DNA of 64,000 nucleotides from Photobacterium lipolyticum (lineage in GTDB: Bacteria; Pseudomonadota; Gammaproteobacteria; Enterobacterales; Vibrionaceae), in contig NZ_PYMC01000005.1 in assembly GCF_003026475.1 (NCBI RefSeq), positions 176,285-240,284 on the forward strand, read 5' to 3'. Below, in pieces: positions 7,525 to 14,693 of this stretch. Position 1 is the first letter of the stretch; each line of letters starts with the position of its first letter. The translations under genes and the position numbers were made by a program. Below the pieces are notes generated by a model. That model was not told where the DNA came from. It saw only the letters and a list, made by a program, of their open reading frames with translations, and ran no database searches.

Positions 7525-8526
7525 TTATTTTCGTTTAGAAATGATTTTTTCAATCGGTGCTTGGTAGGCACATTTGTTTTGTTTCATCGCATCAATGCGA
7601 GCTTGCATTGCTGCAGGCACATTCGCGTTAAGCCCCAACTGCTCTGCTATAGTCGGAATTTTTAATGCTGGTCGCGGAAGCTGCTTAACATGCGGAGTGA
7701 CTTTACCGCCCTCTTCAACGTGTTTTTCCCACAAACTAAGCTCACGCCTAATCCGCAGTTTCAGATCGCTTGGCCCAAGGTTCTTCTGGTAAAAATCATC
7801 CTTCACCGTCTGCATGATCCAAAGGCTCACATCGTGGTTCCACTTGTGGTTTTTCAGCAGATCGGGATCTCGCCTAACCATCCAGTACTGCTCTAACTCT
7901 TTGTAAACTTCATCAACACTCGGCAGGCCTGTCGATACCTGTTCTTTGCACATTTCCAACCAGTCAAACGGCGCAGGATACGGATAAAACTTGCGCCCTG
8001 GCGCTACCGATATTGCCGCCTGTAACTGCTGCTCGCTCACTTCATTTTTCGCCAGCAGTAATGTAATTTCAGCTAAGAAATGACCTTGAATATCTTCTGT
8101 TTTGAAGCGATTTAGCCACGACGGCCAGTGAACGACGTACATCGTGCTAATTTGATTGTTCACCGTCATTGCCAACGTATGACTGTAATCGCTGATTGGT
8201 TTCTGACTGGACACGCAGAGCGAGTCAAGACTGTCTTGCCAGCCAGAGCGGCTACCGTTTGTGGCGTTCCCTTTGGTCGTTCCTCGAATCGCCTGTTTTG
8301 CAGCGATTAAATATCCATTGAATTTTTCAGTGCCGAATAACGTGCTTGGTCGTAAGAACTGAGCCATTTTCGGATCGTTAAGCCATTCGCAGGCCTTGTA
8401 GTCGATCACGAGTTTCAGAACTTTCACGCTTGCCCCATCAGAGAGGCGGCCTGAAATATTTTTAGTGCTTGCCTTGGCGTCGGGTTTAAACCTGCTTCCA
8501 ACAACAGAATTCAAATGATCAATCAC
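7525..8526 (-). CDS. Phage replication-type protein with Phg_2220_C domain, 5'-truncated
   Basis: The N-terminal part 'HLNSVVGSRFKPDAKASTKNISGRLSDGAS' through 'FLRPSTLFGTEKFNGYL' is the conserved phage C-terminal domain TIGR02220/Phg_2220_C. In intact phages this follows a helix-turn-helix replication-initiation (O-like) domain. Here it is at the very N-terminus, so the DNA-binding half appears lost. The frame can be read back to about 8640 ('RFTEPDRVIVDSVADKA...') without a good start codon and then meets a stop. The remaining 230 residues resemble lambda P-like or DnaT-like helicase-loader tails. It is probably a non-functional remnant of the replication module; translation from 8526 is uncertain. 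Confidence 0.6.
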   Translation of the reverse strand: MIDHLNSVVGSRFKPDAKASTKNISGRLSDGASVKVLKLVIDYKACEWLNDPKMAQFLRPSTLFGTEKFNGYLIAAKQAIRGTTKGNATNGSRSGWQDSLDSLCVSSQKPISDYSHTLAMTVNNQISTMYVVHWPSWLNRFKTEDIQGHFLAEITLLLAKNEVSEQQLQAAISVAPGRKFYPYPAPFDWLEMCKEQVSTGLPSVDEVYKELEQYWMVRRDPDLLKNHKWNHDVSLWIMQTVKDDFYQKNLGPSDLKLRIRRELSLWEKHVEEGGKVTPHVKQLPRPALKIPTIAEQLGLNANVPAAMQARIDAMKQNKCAYQAPIEKIISKRK

Positions 8527-8702
8527 TTGCTTGATGTAGACAAAAACACCTTCATTGGTGCCAGCTTTATCTGCAACCGAATCAACAATGACGCGATCTG
8601 GCTCGGTGAAACGGATTTTGAGTTGATAAATGGGGATTTTGATTCTAAATCAGGTGTTCGCCGAAAAGTTTGGCTATGTAGATGTTTTCGCCCTTCGGGC
8701 CG

Positions 8703-8767
8703 GTATCTCAAAGGGGATTTAAGAGAGTCTATTTTGAGATACAAAAAAACCCGACATAAGCCGGGCT
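8703..8767. promoter_or_regulatory. Inverted repeat and leftward terminator in the prophage remnant
   Basis: GTATCTCAAA (8703-8712) and its perfect complement (8733-8742) form 10-bp arms 20 nt apart, an operator-like pair. Directly to the right, 8750-8765 forms a hairpin which, read leftward, is CCCGGCTTATGTCGGG followed by seven T: a rho-independent terminator for a leftward transcript whose gene is no longer present. Together they look like remains of a repressor/operator region. The 8527-8914 gap holds no other gene. Confidence 0.45.
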
Positions 8768-8914
8768 AGTTTGGGCAGCGGTAACGACCAAGAAACGACT
8801 GCCAAGCGGTGACGACCAAGTACACCGCCAAAGGTAACAACCATGACGACGAGCAAGTACGTCACGGAAGCGCTGAGTGGGGAGCGACCCCACACCAACA
8901 TTAAGGATACTACA

Positions 8915-9274
8915 ATGAAAAAGTCATTCGCTCAAGTAGATAGCAACAACCACGCTGCGCTTAGCGCCTTCCTGCACTATGGAAAGCAACGCATTCGTAC
9001 CAACCGCGAATGGTGCGGCCTGACCATTAGCGACTTTGTTTCTTCCTATATCGAAATGCATAACGGCAACCTTGTCGATGCGGTGGTGAAATTCACCCTC
9101 ACCGCAGACTGCGAAACACCAAACACCCTTTTAAAGCTGATGGGTTTCCAAGAGTTCGCCAAAGATGCTCTTGATGAATGGCTAGACGAAAACGCCGACA
9201 CCATCGTGAAGCATTTCGAGAAAGAAGTTAAAGAGCACGAAATGGAATTAGCTGTTGCCGCAGCTGGCTTTTAA
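8915..9274 (+). CDS. Unknown phage-type protein, 119 residues
   Basis: I do not recognise a function. The start at 8915 (MKKSFAQVDSNN) is preferred because of AAGGATACTACA before it; an in-frame ATG at 8843, which has AAGGTAACAACC before it, would add 24 residues and is possible. The protein is acidic and helical, with 'VVKFTLTADCETPNTLLKLMGF' in the middle and a C-terminal helix rich in E and K. It lies 25 bp upstream of the truncated RecT/Bet gene on the same strand, as expected for an early-left recombination operon of a phage or integrative element. Confidence 0.55.
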   Translation: MKKSFAQVDSNNHAALSAFLHYGKQRIRTNREWCGLTISDFVSSYIEMHNGNLVDAVVKFTLTADCETPNTLLKLMGFQEFAKDALDEWLDENADTIVKHFEKEVKEHEMELAVAAAGF

Positions 9275-9299
9275 CTCTCCCTTACAAAGGTAATGACCA

Positions 9300-9655
9300 A
9301 TGACCAATCAAAGTACCGCGATTTCAAACTTTGAATCGCAATTTCCAGCCGTCGCGCAGCGGGGCATTGATGAAGCTACATGGCACGCACTGCAAGACTC
9401 GGTTTATCCAGGTGCGAAATCCGACTCAATCCTAATGGCTATTGATTACTGCAAGGCGCGTGGTTTAGATATTTTGCTGAAACCCGTTCATTTAGTGGGT
9501 ATGAGCGTTAAAAACGCCCAAACCAATAAGAACGATTGGCGTGATGTCGTCATGCCGGGCATAGGCTTGTATCGCATTCAGGCTGATCGTTCTGGCACTT
9601 ATGCTGGTTCCGATGAGCCAGAGTTCGGCCCGACAATCCAAGATCAGCTACCTAA
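9300..9655 (+). pseudogene. RecT/Bet-type phage recombinase, 3'-truncated
   Basis: Residues 1-115 match the start of phage recombination protein Bet/RecT: 'KSDSILMAIDYCKARGLDILLKPVHLVGM' near 38-66 and 'WRDVVMPGIGLYRIQADRSGTYAGSDEPEFGP' near 80-111. Family proteins are about 250-330 residues, so more than half is missing. After about 9655 the frame runs into DNA that encodes an excisionase in another frame, and the open frame then ends at 9731 with about 25 unrelated residues. A deletion therefore joined recT to the integration module. RecT anneals single-stranded DNA; this fragment lacks the part needed for function. Start at 9300 follows AAAGGTAATGACCA. Confidence 0.75.
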
Positions 9656-9802
9656 CGAAACGGCTATAGCGAAAAGGCAATTCAAGACAAAATTACCAAA
9701 GGTGTGTTTTCGGAAGGACGGATATTTGTAAAAGCACCAGATGGCCGCCGTTTAATCAATACGCAGGAGTATGATCGATGGGTCGAGAGTTCAATGGTAT
9801 AG
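9656..9802 (+). pseudogene. Excisionase-like gene, only the C-terminal part remains
   Basis: In the frame beginning after a TAA at 9653-9655, the sequence encodes 'GYSEKAIQDKITKGVFSEG' and 'KAPDGRRLINTQEYDRWVES', ending at TAG 9800-9802. The pattern (GYSEKAI..KI..GVW/F..EG + APDGR..IN..EYDRWVE) is that of small phage excisionases that sit directly upstream of an integrase. The N-terminus was lost at the junction with the recT fragment. The stop overlaps the start of the integrase remnant at 9778, the usual xis-int overlap. Confidence 0.65.
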
Positions 9803-10188
9803 TGCTACCTGCGGGTATAGAGGTTCACCGAGGCAAGGTACGAGTAACGTTTACCTACAACAAAAAGCGTTATCGCAAGTCGCTGGGATTATTACCGACC
9901 AAAACCAATTTTAAATTTTCTGCTGGGAAACTGGCAGGTATCCGGTATCGCAGAGTTTACCAACTGCGTCATACCTACGCATCATAGAGTCTAACCGCGC
10001 ATGGAAATGTTGCATATATTGCTAATCAATTAGGGCATAAAGATTACACCATGCTAGTTCGTGTTTATGGTCGATGGATGCCATCAGAGTCACAAAAAGA
10101 GAGCGAGCGCATCTGGAATGAGCTTGAAGCTATGGGACATAATAATGAAAAATTGCCCCCATTTTGCCCCCAAGCAAAAAAAAGATGA
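9778..10188 (+). pseudogene. Tyrosine-recombinase integrase, internally deleted and with a stop codon
   Basis: Residues 1-45 are an Arm-type DNA-binding domain ('LPAGIEVHRGKVRVTFTYNK', 'RYRKSLGLLPTKTNFKF'). The frame then jumps within a few residues ('AGKLAGIRYRRVY') to the catalytic end 'QLRHTYAS', the R-x-x-R/H box. A TAG follows at 9985-9987. In the same frame the rest reads 'GNVAYIANQLGHKDYTMLVR', with the LGH box and the tyrosine in 'VYGRWM', to a TGA at 10186-10188. About 230 central residues are absent, so the enzyme is dead. The jump probably arose by deletion between similar 'KLA.I' and 'AGI' sequences. Confidence 0.85.
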
Positions 10189-10260
10189 TAGGATATTGTT
10201 TTAAACGGTTTACTTCACACTTGTATGTGTGTTAAGAATCCGAATATTAAACAAGTAGTT

Positions 10261-10343
10261 AGTCGGGGAGCCATAAGGCTGAGACCACTTCGGTGGGACC
10301 CGTTGAACCTGATCCAGTTAACACTGGCGTAGGGAACTAACAG
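10261..10343 (+). promoter_or_regulatory. TPP riboswitch (THI element)
   Basis: The conserved THI-box landmarks occur in order: GGGGAGCC, GGCTGAGA, GGGACCCGTTGAACCTGATC, CAGTTAACACTGGCG and TAGGGA. This is the thiamine pyrophosphate aptamer, 84 bp upstream of thiD. Binding of TPP is known to turn off thiamine genes. Upstream, 10189-10260 holds a possible promoter (TTTACT at about 10210) and a CACAC/GTGTG repeat. Confidence 0.95.
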
Positions 10344-10396
10344 TAGTGTCCTCGATACGGCCATAGTTTTTTGGTCTAGTCTTCACGGCACCTGTT

Positions 10397-10422
10397 ACCC
10401 CTGCACAACATTTTTAGGGGGT
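10397..10422 (+). promoter_or_regulatory. Ribosome-binding-site sequestering hairpin of thiD
   Basis: ACCCCT (10397-10402) is complementary to AGGGGGT (10416-10422), which is the Shine-Dalgarno sequence 4 nt before the thiD ATG. No U run follows, so the expression platform of the riboswitch is probably translational: with TPP bound the site is masked. Confidence 0.65.
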
Positions 10423-10426
10423 AGTC

Positions 10427-11278
10427 ATGACAGCAATTTCAAAAACACCAATTACACTGACCATCGCAGGTTCTGACAGCGGTGGCGGAGCAGGTATCCA
10501 GGCCGATATCAAGGCTATTTCTGCAACTGGCGGTTATGCCTGCTCAGTGATCACTGCACTGACAGCCCAGAACACCCAAGGTGTATCTGGCATCTTTTCT
10601 ATTTCCCCAGAATTTGTTGAACAACAACTTGATGCGGTATTTACCGACTTAGATGTTAAAGCCGTGAAAATCGGTATGCTAAGTGATACCACGATCATTC
10701 GCGCTGTTGCCAACAAACTGCGCCAGTATCAGCCTCCGCATTTGGTTGTCGATCCTGTTATGGTGGCCACCAGCGGTGATTTACTCTTACAGCAAGATGC
10801 CATTTCAACCCTAAAAGAAGAACTGATCCCCCTCGCCGATGTGATCACCCCTAACCTGCCTGAAGCCGCAGCCCTGCTTAGCTGCGAGTGTCCCGCCGCT
10901 GAAAGTGACATGGAAGCCATGATTGAGGCACTCCGTCATCTGGGTGCTAAATCTGTGTTGTTAAAAGGCGGGCATCTGGAACAAGAAGAAAATAGTACCG
11001 ATCTTCTGATTGTGGCCGATGATGTGCATCGGTTGAGTACTAAGCGCATTGCCACCCGGAATACACATGGCACAGGTTGTACCCTGTCTGCGGCAATCGC
11101 TTCTTATCTTGCTCAGGGCTATCCATTGCTCGACGCGGTAACCCATGGCAAAAATTATATATCAAAAGCGATCCTTCACGCTGATGAGCTGGAAATTGGT
11201 TCCGGTCATGGCCCTGTGCACCATTTCTTCGCAGGTCATTTCACTCCTGATGCCGGACTAAAAAATTACTCAGCGTAA
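10427..11278 (+). CDS. thiD: Hydroxymethylpyrimidine/phosphomethylpyrimidine kinase
   Basis: The 283-residue ribokinase-fold enzyme phosphorylates HMP and HMP-P to give HMP-PP for thiamine synthesis. 'TIAGSDSGGGAGIQADIKA' near 11-29 is the ThiD N-terminal signature. 'AVKIGMLSD', 'LVVDPVMVATSGD', 'ITPNLPEAAALL' and 'TRNTHGTGCTLSAAIAS' follow in the correct order; the last holds the GTGC anion hole and the catalytic cysteine region. It is of full length and stands alone after a TPP riboswitch, without thiE or thiC nearby, so it may work with salvaged HMP as well as with de novo HMP. Confidence 0.97.
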   Translation: MTAISKTPITLTIAGSDSGGGAGIQADIKAISATGGYACSVITALTAQNTQGVSGIFSISPEFVEQQLDAVFTDLDVKAVKIGMLSDTTIIRAVANKLRQYQPPHLVVDPVMVATSGDLLLQQDAISTLKEELIPLADVITPNLPEAAALLSCECPAAESDMEAMIEALRHLGAKSVLLKGGHLEQEENSTDLLIVADDVHRLSTKRIATRNTHGTGCTLSAAIASYLAQGYPLLDAVTHGKNYISKAILHADELEIGSGHGPVHHFFAGHFTPDAGLKNYSA

Positions 11279-11511
11279 GGCCAGTATTAATTTTTAAACG
11301 TCGCTCTGTTGGAGGTGGCTTTCTGGCAACAAGGCTAAAATGCAGTTAAGGCTGAATGCTAATCGGCATAAGAAGCCATAAAAAATTCAATGCTTAGTCG
11401 GTCTTGTGTCATCATTAACCCTAAGCATCTAAAATCCACTCCATTTCTTGACTATTCGCTCTGCCATTGCATAAGTTTTAATCTAGCCGAACATCAGATA
11501 AAGGGAACAAC

Positions 11512-12123
11512 ATGAAGATTTACGAACTGGCTGCCGCTCCGAGTGCTCGTCGGGTAAGTATTTTTCTTGCTGAAAAAGGAATTGAGGTCGAACGGGTTAA
11601 CGTTGATATTCGTGGCGGAGAAAACCTCTTTGATGAATTCCAAGCCAAAAGCATAAATGGCCGCATTCCGGTCTTAGAATTAAATGACGGCTCGACGATC
11701 TGCGAATCCATTGCCATTTGTCGTTATTTCGATGAAATGTATCCATCAGCCCCCTCTCTTTTCGGTGATACCCCGCTTGAACGTGCTAACGTAGAAATGT
11801 GGCAACGTGTCGTCGAGTTTCAAGGGCTGTACACGGCCATGCAGGCATTTCGCAACATTAGCGGCATCTATAAAGACAGAGAGAATTGCGTCGAAAGCTG
11901 GGGCCATGAATCACGCCAGCGCGTGGTTGAATTCCTTCCGACACTCGATAAACAGTTAGCTAACTCGGCTTATATCGCAGGAGACAAATTTTCTGTTGCC
12001 GACATCACGGCTTTTGTGATGTGCGGATTTATCAATAATCTCGACATCACAATTGATGAAATGTTTCCTCATATTCAAGATTGGTACGAGCGCGTTTCGC
12101 AACGACCATCTGTACAAGCATAA
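11512..12123 (+). CDS. Glutathione S-transferase family protein
   Basis: The 203-residue protein has an N-terminal thioredoxin-fold domain ('YELAAAPSARRVSIFLAEKGIE', 'NGRIPVLELNDGSTICESIAICRYF') with the cis-proline IPVL and the ES glutathione-binding pair. An all-helical C-terminal domain with 'FSVADITAFV' follows near residues 162-171, the conserved N-capping box. Members conjugate glutathione to electrophiles or reduce peroxides in the cytosol; the exact substrate is not readable. AAAGGGAACA precedes the ATG. The 233-bp gap before it shows no gene. It is monocistronic, followed by a strong terminator hairpin serving the opposite strand. Confidence 0.9.
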   Translation: MKIYELAAAPSARRVSIFLAEKGIEVERVNVDIRGGENLFDEFQAKSINGRIPVLELNDGSTICESIAICRYFDEMYPSAPSLFGDTPLERANVEMWQRVVEFQGLYTAMQAFRNISGIYKDRENCVESWGHESRQRVVEFLPTLDKQLANSAYIAGDKFSVADITAFVMCGFINNLDITIDEMFPHIQDWYERVSQRPSVQA

Positions 12124-12160
12124 AAAGACTTATCCTGATTGATATAATGTGCTCAAAAAG

Positions 12161-12206
12161 ACAGACACCGCATACAAAACAGAATTGTTTTGTATGCGGT
12201 GTCTGT
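12161..12206 (-). terminator. Perfect 21-bp hairpin, terminator of yaeQ
   Basis: The 21-bp arms (12161-12181 and 12186-12206, beginning ACAGACACCGCATAC) are perfectly complementary around a 4-nt GAAT loop. Read leftward the stem is followed by CTTTTTG. It separates the convergent gst and yaeQ. The length and perfection are greater than usual for a terminator. Confidence 0.75.
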
Positions 12207-12235
12207 AATTGCGATACGATTTAAACAAGGCAGAA

Positions 12236-12775
12236 CTAGCGATGCCACCATTCAGGGATAATGGTGCAATCCCCGTTATTTGAACTTAACCAGGCTTGTT
12301 CACCTTCGATCGTCAGTTGAAGCTGCATAGAACGTTCAATCAATGCTTCAAGCTCGGCCAGGGTTTCATCCTTGATGTAGACGACAGAAATATTATCAAA
12401 CTGATTAATTTTAATCTTGTTTTGCTGCCACCAGATTGGTGCCGCACGATCGCCATAAGCGAAGATAATAACCTGCTTAGATCTATTGGATGCTTTACGG
12501 ATACGTTTTTCATCCGGCAAGCCAAGATCAATCCATAATTCAATTTCATCACTCAGATTCTTACACCAAAGATCAGGTTCGTCAGCAGCACTTACGCCTT
12601 TTGTGAAAGTAAGGTTTTCATCAGCATTTAAGCCCCACGCTAAAAGGCGCAGCATCATACGCTGCAGAGTTTCTGAAGGATGACAGGCAATAGTGTGGGT
12701 CATATCTACATAGACATGACGATCCAAATCAGCAATATTGATATGGGCTTTGTAAATCGTGGCTTTTTGCGCCAT
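12236..12775 (-). CDS. yaeQ: YaeQ family protein
   Basis: The 179-residue protein matches the YaeQ family along its length: 'KATIYKAHINIADLDRHVYVDM' at the start, 'LTIACHPSET'-type segment near 28-35, 'DEPDLWCKNLSDEIELWIDLGLPDEKRIRKAS' near 66-97 and 'GEQAWLS' near the end. The family has a PD-(D/E)XK nuclease-like fold. E. coli YaeQ was first linked to suppression of RfaH loss, but its biochemical role is unresolved. It is a complete gene with its own terminator and is not clearly in an operon. Confidence 0.93.
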   Translation of the reverse strand: MAQKATIYKAHINIADLDRHVYVDMTHTIACHPSETLQRMMLRLLAWGLNADENLTFTKGVSAADEPDLWCKNLSDEIELWIDLGLPDEKRIRKASNRSKQVIIFAYGDRAAPIWWQQNKIKINQFDNISVVYIKDETLAELEALIERSMQLQLTIEGEQAWLSSNNGDCTIIPEWWHR

Positions 12776-12836
12776 AAGAGTAACACCTAACCGGTATATA
12801 AATAAGTGTAGTAAGGAGAAGAATATACTGCAATTT

Positions 12837-13307
12837 TTATTGTTTTTTCAATGTGATAACGCGTTGATTGATTTCAATCATCTCTTTCGTCAGTTGCTGA
12901 CATTCAAGAGTCAGTTGTGATAATGGCATTTGGCTAAATTTCGATTGAAAATGGTTTTGAGAATCAGCAAGTACCGCTTTCCATTCCATCGCATCGATGG
13001 CAGAAAGCTCTTCTGTCAGAAGTCTCTTTCCTTCATCAATATAATCTTTGGCAACAGTGCCGTATTCAGTAAAAGCTTGTTTCAGCTGTGTACTCACATC
13101 ATTATCTAAACGATCACAGCCCTGAATAATTGATTCTTTCAATTGAAAAGTTGTATAGATCCCTACCAACTTTTCTCTCAACACATCTCTCGTTTCACGC
13201 GAGGTGTCTGATGTACCTACCTCTGATCCCATTACAGTTAAAGATAAGCAACATAAAGAAAAAATAAACAGTCGAAGCTTAATAATCACAATATCAAACC
13301 AATCCAT
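12837..13307 (-). CDS. Unknown secreted or periplasmic protein, 156 residues
   Basis: A hydrophobic segment (LRLFIFSLCCLSLTVMGS, about residues 11-28) with a basic residue before it looks like a signal peptide, possibly with a lipoprotein-like Cys-Cys pair. The mature part is helical and charged, with two cysteines (in 'IIQGCDRLD' and 'LTLECQQL') that may pair. I do not recognise a family. It is preceded by a 60-bp AT-rich gap from yaeQ's promoter side and followed by a gap ending at the GIY-YIG gene. Confidence 0.6.
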   Translation of the reverse strand: MDWFDIVIIKLRLFIFSLCCLSLTVMGSEVGTSDTSRETRDVLREKLVGIYTTFQLKESIIQGCDRLDNDVSTQLKQAFTEYGTVAKDYIDEGKRLLTEELSAIDAMEWKAVLADSQNHFQSKFSQMPLSQLTLECQQLTKEMIEINQRVITLKKQ

Positions 13308-13380
13308 AGCAGATACACGATGATACGTTATTATGCCAGCCCGAACAATTACCAGCTCAACCCCAATTTATTCTTGCTGT

Positions 13381-13677
13381 TTATATCGTCTCTAGCAGCA
13401 AATCATTAGCCACAATCGCCTCTTTTCTGGCCTTAGACAGACGCTTGATCCGGTATTCCAGTTGCATCGCTTTGCGTTTATCCCCGACAGCTTCAAACCA
13501 GACTAAAGTAAGAGGACCTTTCCCCTTTAAGTACTTGGCCCCTTTTTTACTGCCCTGATGTTCGGTAAAGCGACGCTGTACGTCAGTCGTTACACCACAA
13601 TATAAACTATTCGATGCCGTTCGAATGAGGTAAACAGACCACAATACCGGCTGAGACTCAGCGGGATCATCAATCAT
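13381..13677 (-). CDS. GIY-YIG nuclease-superfamily protein (UPF0213/YhbQ-like)
   Basis: The 98-residue single-domain GIY-YIG protein has 'WSVYLIRTASNSLYCGVTTDVQRRFTEHQ' with the two motif strands (VYL and YCGV), the catalytic arginine in DVQRRF, and 'YLKGKGPLTLVWFE' and 'AMQLEYRIKRLSK' with the metal-binding glutamate. It has the normal size for the UPF0213 family. Related proteins such as E. coli YhbQ nick branched DNA; the role here is inferred. Confidence 0.92.
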   Translation of the reverse strand: MIDDPAESQPVLWSVYLIRTASNSLYCGVTTDVQRRFTEHQGSKKGAKYLKGKGPLTLVWFEAVGDKRKAMQLEYRIKRLSKARKEAIVANDLLLETI

Positions 13678-13705
13678 TGTTTGTACCGTTGTAGACTGTA
13701 AACGT

Positions 13706-13852
13706 CGTCATTCCGTAAAGTGAGGCACGAACTTATACTGAATCTAAGGAGCACACAGTTAAAGCAGAATCCCGGATATCTCGTACCTCGATTCCGGGAT
13801 GACATGTTTAGGTGTTTCAACTATTCATAATTTATGTGAAAGAGTACTAGAA
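13706..13852 (+). repeat. Dispersed repeat R1, with a nested hairpin insert
   Basis: The outer sequence (CGTCATTC.GTAAAGTGAGG, CACGAACT.ATAC.GAATCT, AAGGA.CACAC.GTTA and TGTGAAAGAGTAC) matches the copy at 39478-39582. Between GTTA and TTAGG this copy has about 49 extra bases (about 13761-13809) that form a hairpin (AATCCCGGATATC / GATTCCGGGAT). It lies between the GIY-YIG gene and yceH. Confidence 0.7.
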
Positions 13853-13858
13853 CCTAAA

Positions 13859-14518
13859 TTATGATGTAAGCGATTCAAGCATCTCTTTCAGTTCGGTGAT
13901 TTCCAATTTCATCGCCGATACCTCTTCTTCTAGCTGAGTCAGACGTTCAGCCGTCGCAGATGACGCTGCGACCGGTGACGCTTGCGTCGATAACGCTTCA
14001 AGATCTATCTCACCACAGAACAAATGCATATAACGGCAATCGCGCTTACCCGCTTCACGAGGCAGTTTAACGATATATGGACCTTTGGGATGTGAAGCCA
14101 GGCCGTCAAGTACAGCCTCTGTTTCTTTAACATCACTAAAACTGCATAAGCGGTTGGTGCGAGTACGGATTTCTCCAGCACTTTGCGGCCCGCGCAGTAA
14201 CATAACGCAAATCGCTGCTCGTTCTTGTTCGGTAAATTGTAATGAACCAAATTCAGTATTGCAGAATCTGTGCTGGAACTTGGCGACACGACTACCAAAA
14301 CTTGAAACATCATTGATAATACGTTTCTCTTTTAACTGCTCAACAGTATCAAGTACCGTAGCATCATCCAATGCCAATACCGGGTCACGGTTACTTTTCT
14401 GATTACAGGCTGTTGTCAGCGCATTTAATGTCAATGGGTATTGATCTGGAGTGGTAACTTCTTTTTCAAGCAAACAACCGATCACACGAGCTTCATTCTG
14501 TGAAAAGTTAAAATCCAT
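13859..14518 (-). CDS. yceH: YceH family protein (DUF480)
   Basis: The 219-residue protein opens with 'NFSQNEARVIGCLLEKEVTTPDQYPLTLNALTTACNQKSNRDPV', the hallmark DUF480 double winged-helix start. 'LRGPQSAGEIRTRTNRLCSF' lies near 108-127, 'YIVKLPREAGKRDCRYMHLF' follows, and a C-terminal coiled coil ends the protein ('LTQLEEEVSAMKLEITELKEML'). The fold suggests DNA binding, but the function is unknown; the family is widespread in gammaproteobacteria. It appears monocistronic, ending 7 bp from repeat R1. Confidence 0.93.
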   Translation of the reverse strand: MDFNFSQNEARVIGCLLEKEVTTPDQYPLTLNALTTACNQKSNRDPVLALDDATVLDTVEQLKEKRIINDVSSFGSRVAKFQHRFCNTEFGSLQFTEQERAAICVMLLRGPQSAGEIRTRTNRLCSFSDVKETEAVLDGLASHPKGPYIVKLPREAGKRDCRYMHLFCGEIDLEALSTQASPVAASSATAERLTQLEEEVSAMKLEITELKEMLESLTS

Positions 14519-14671
14519 GATCTTCCCTCACCCTTAATTCAATCTAATAGTATGTCTTAAGGCAGATTAGCACGAGAAGCGACAACAACAAGTACTAACA
14601 AAACTGACTGCTTGAAATTCAGTCAAATTTAATATCGAATTGAAGTGGTTGTATCATTAGAGGCAAATGAT

Positions 14672-14693
14672 AAAGGCGCTTCTCAGCGCCTTT
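14672..14693 (-). terminator. Terminator overlapping the end of viaA
   Basis: Read leftward, AAAGGCGCTGAGAAGCGCCTTT forms a 9-bp stem with a 4-nt loop. The viaA stop codon TGA lies at the loop, so the last codons (Lys-Arg-Arg) are part of the stem. Confidence 0.75.
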
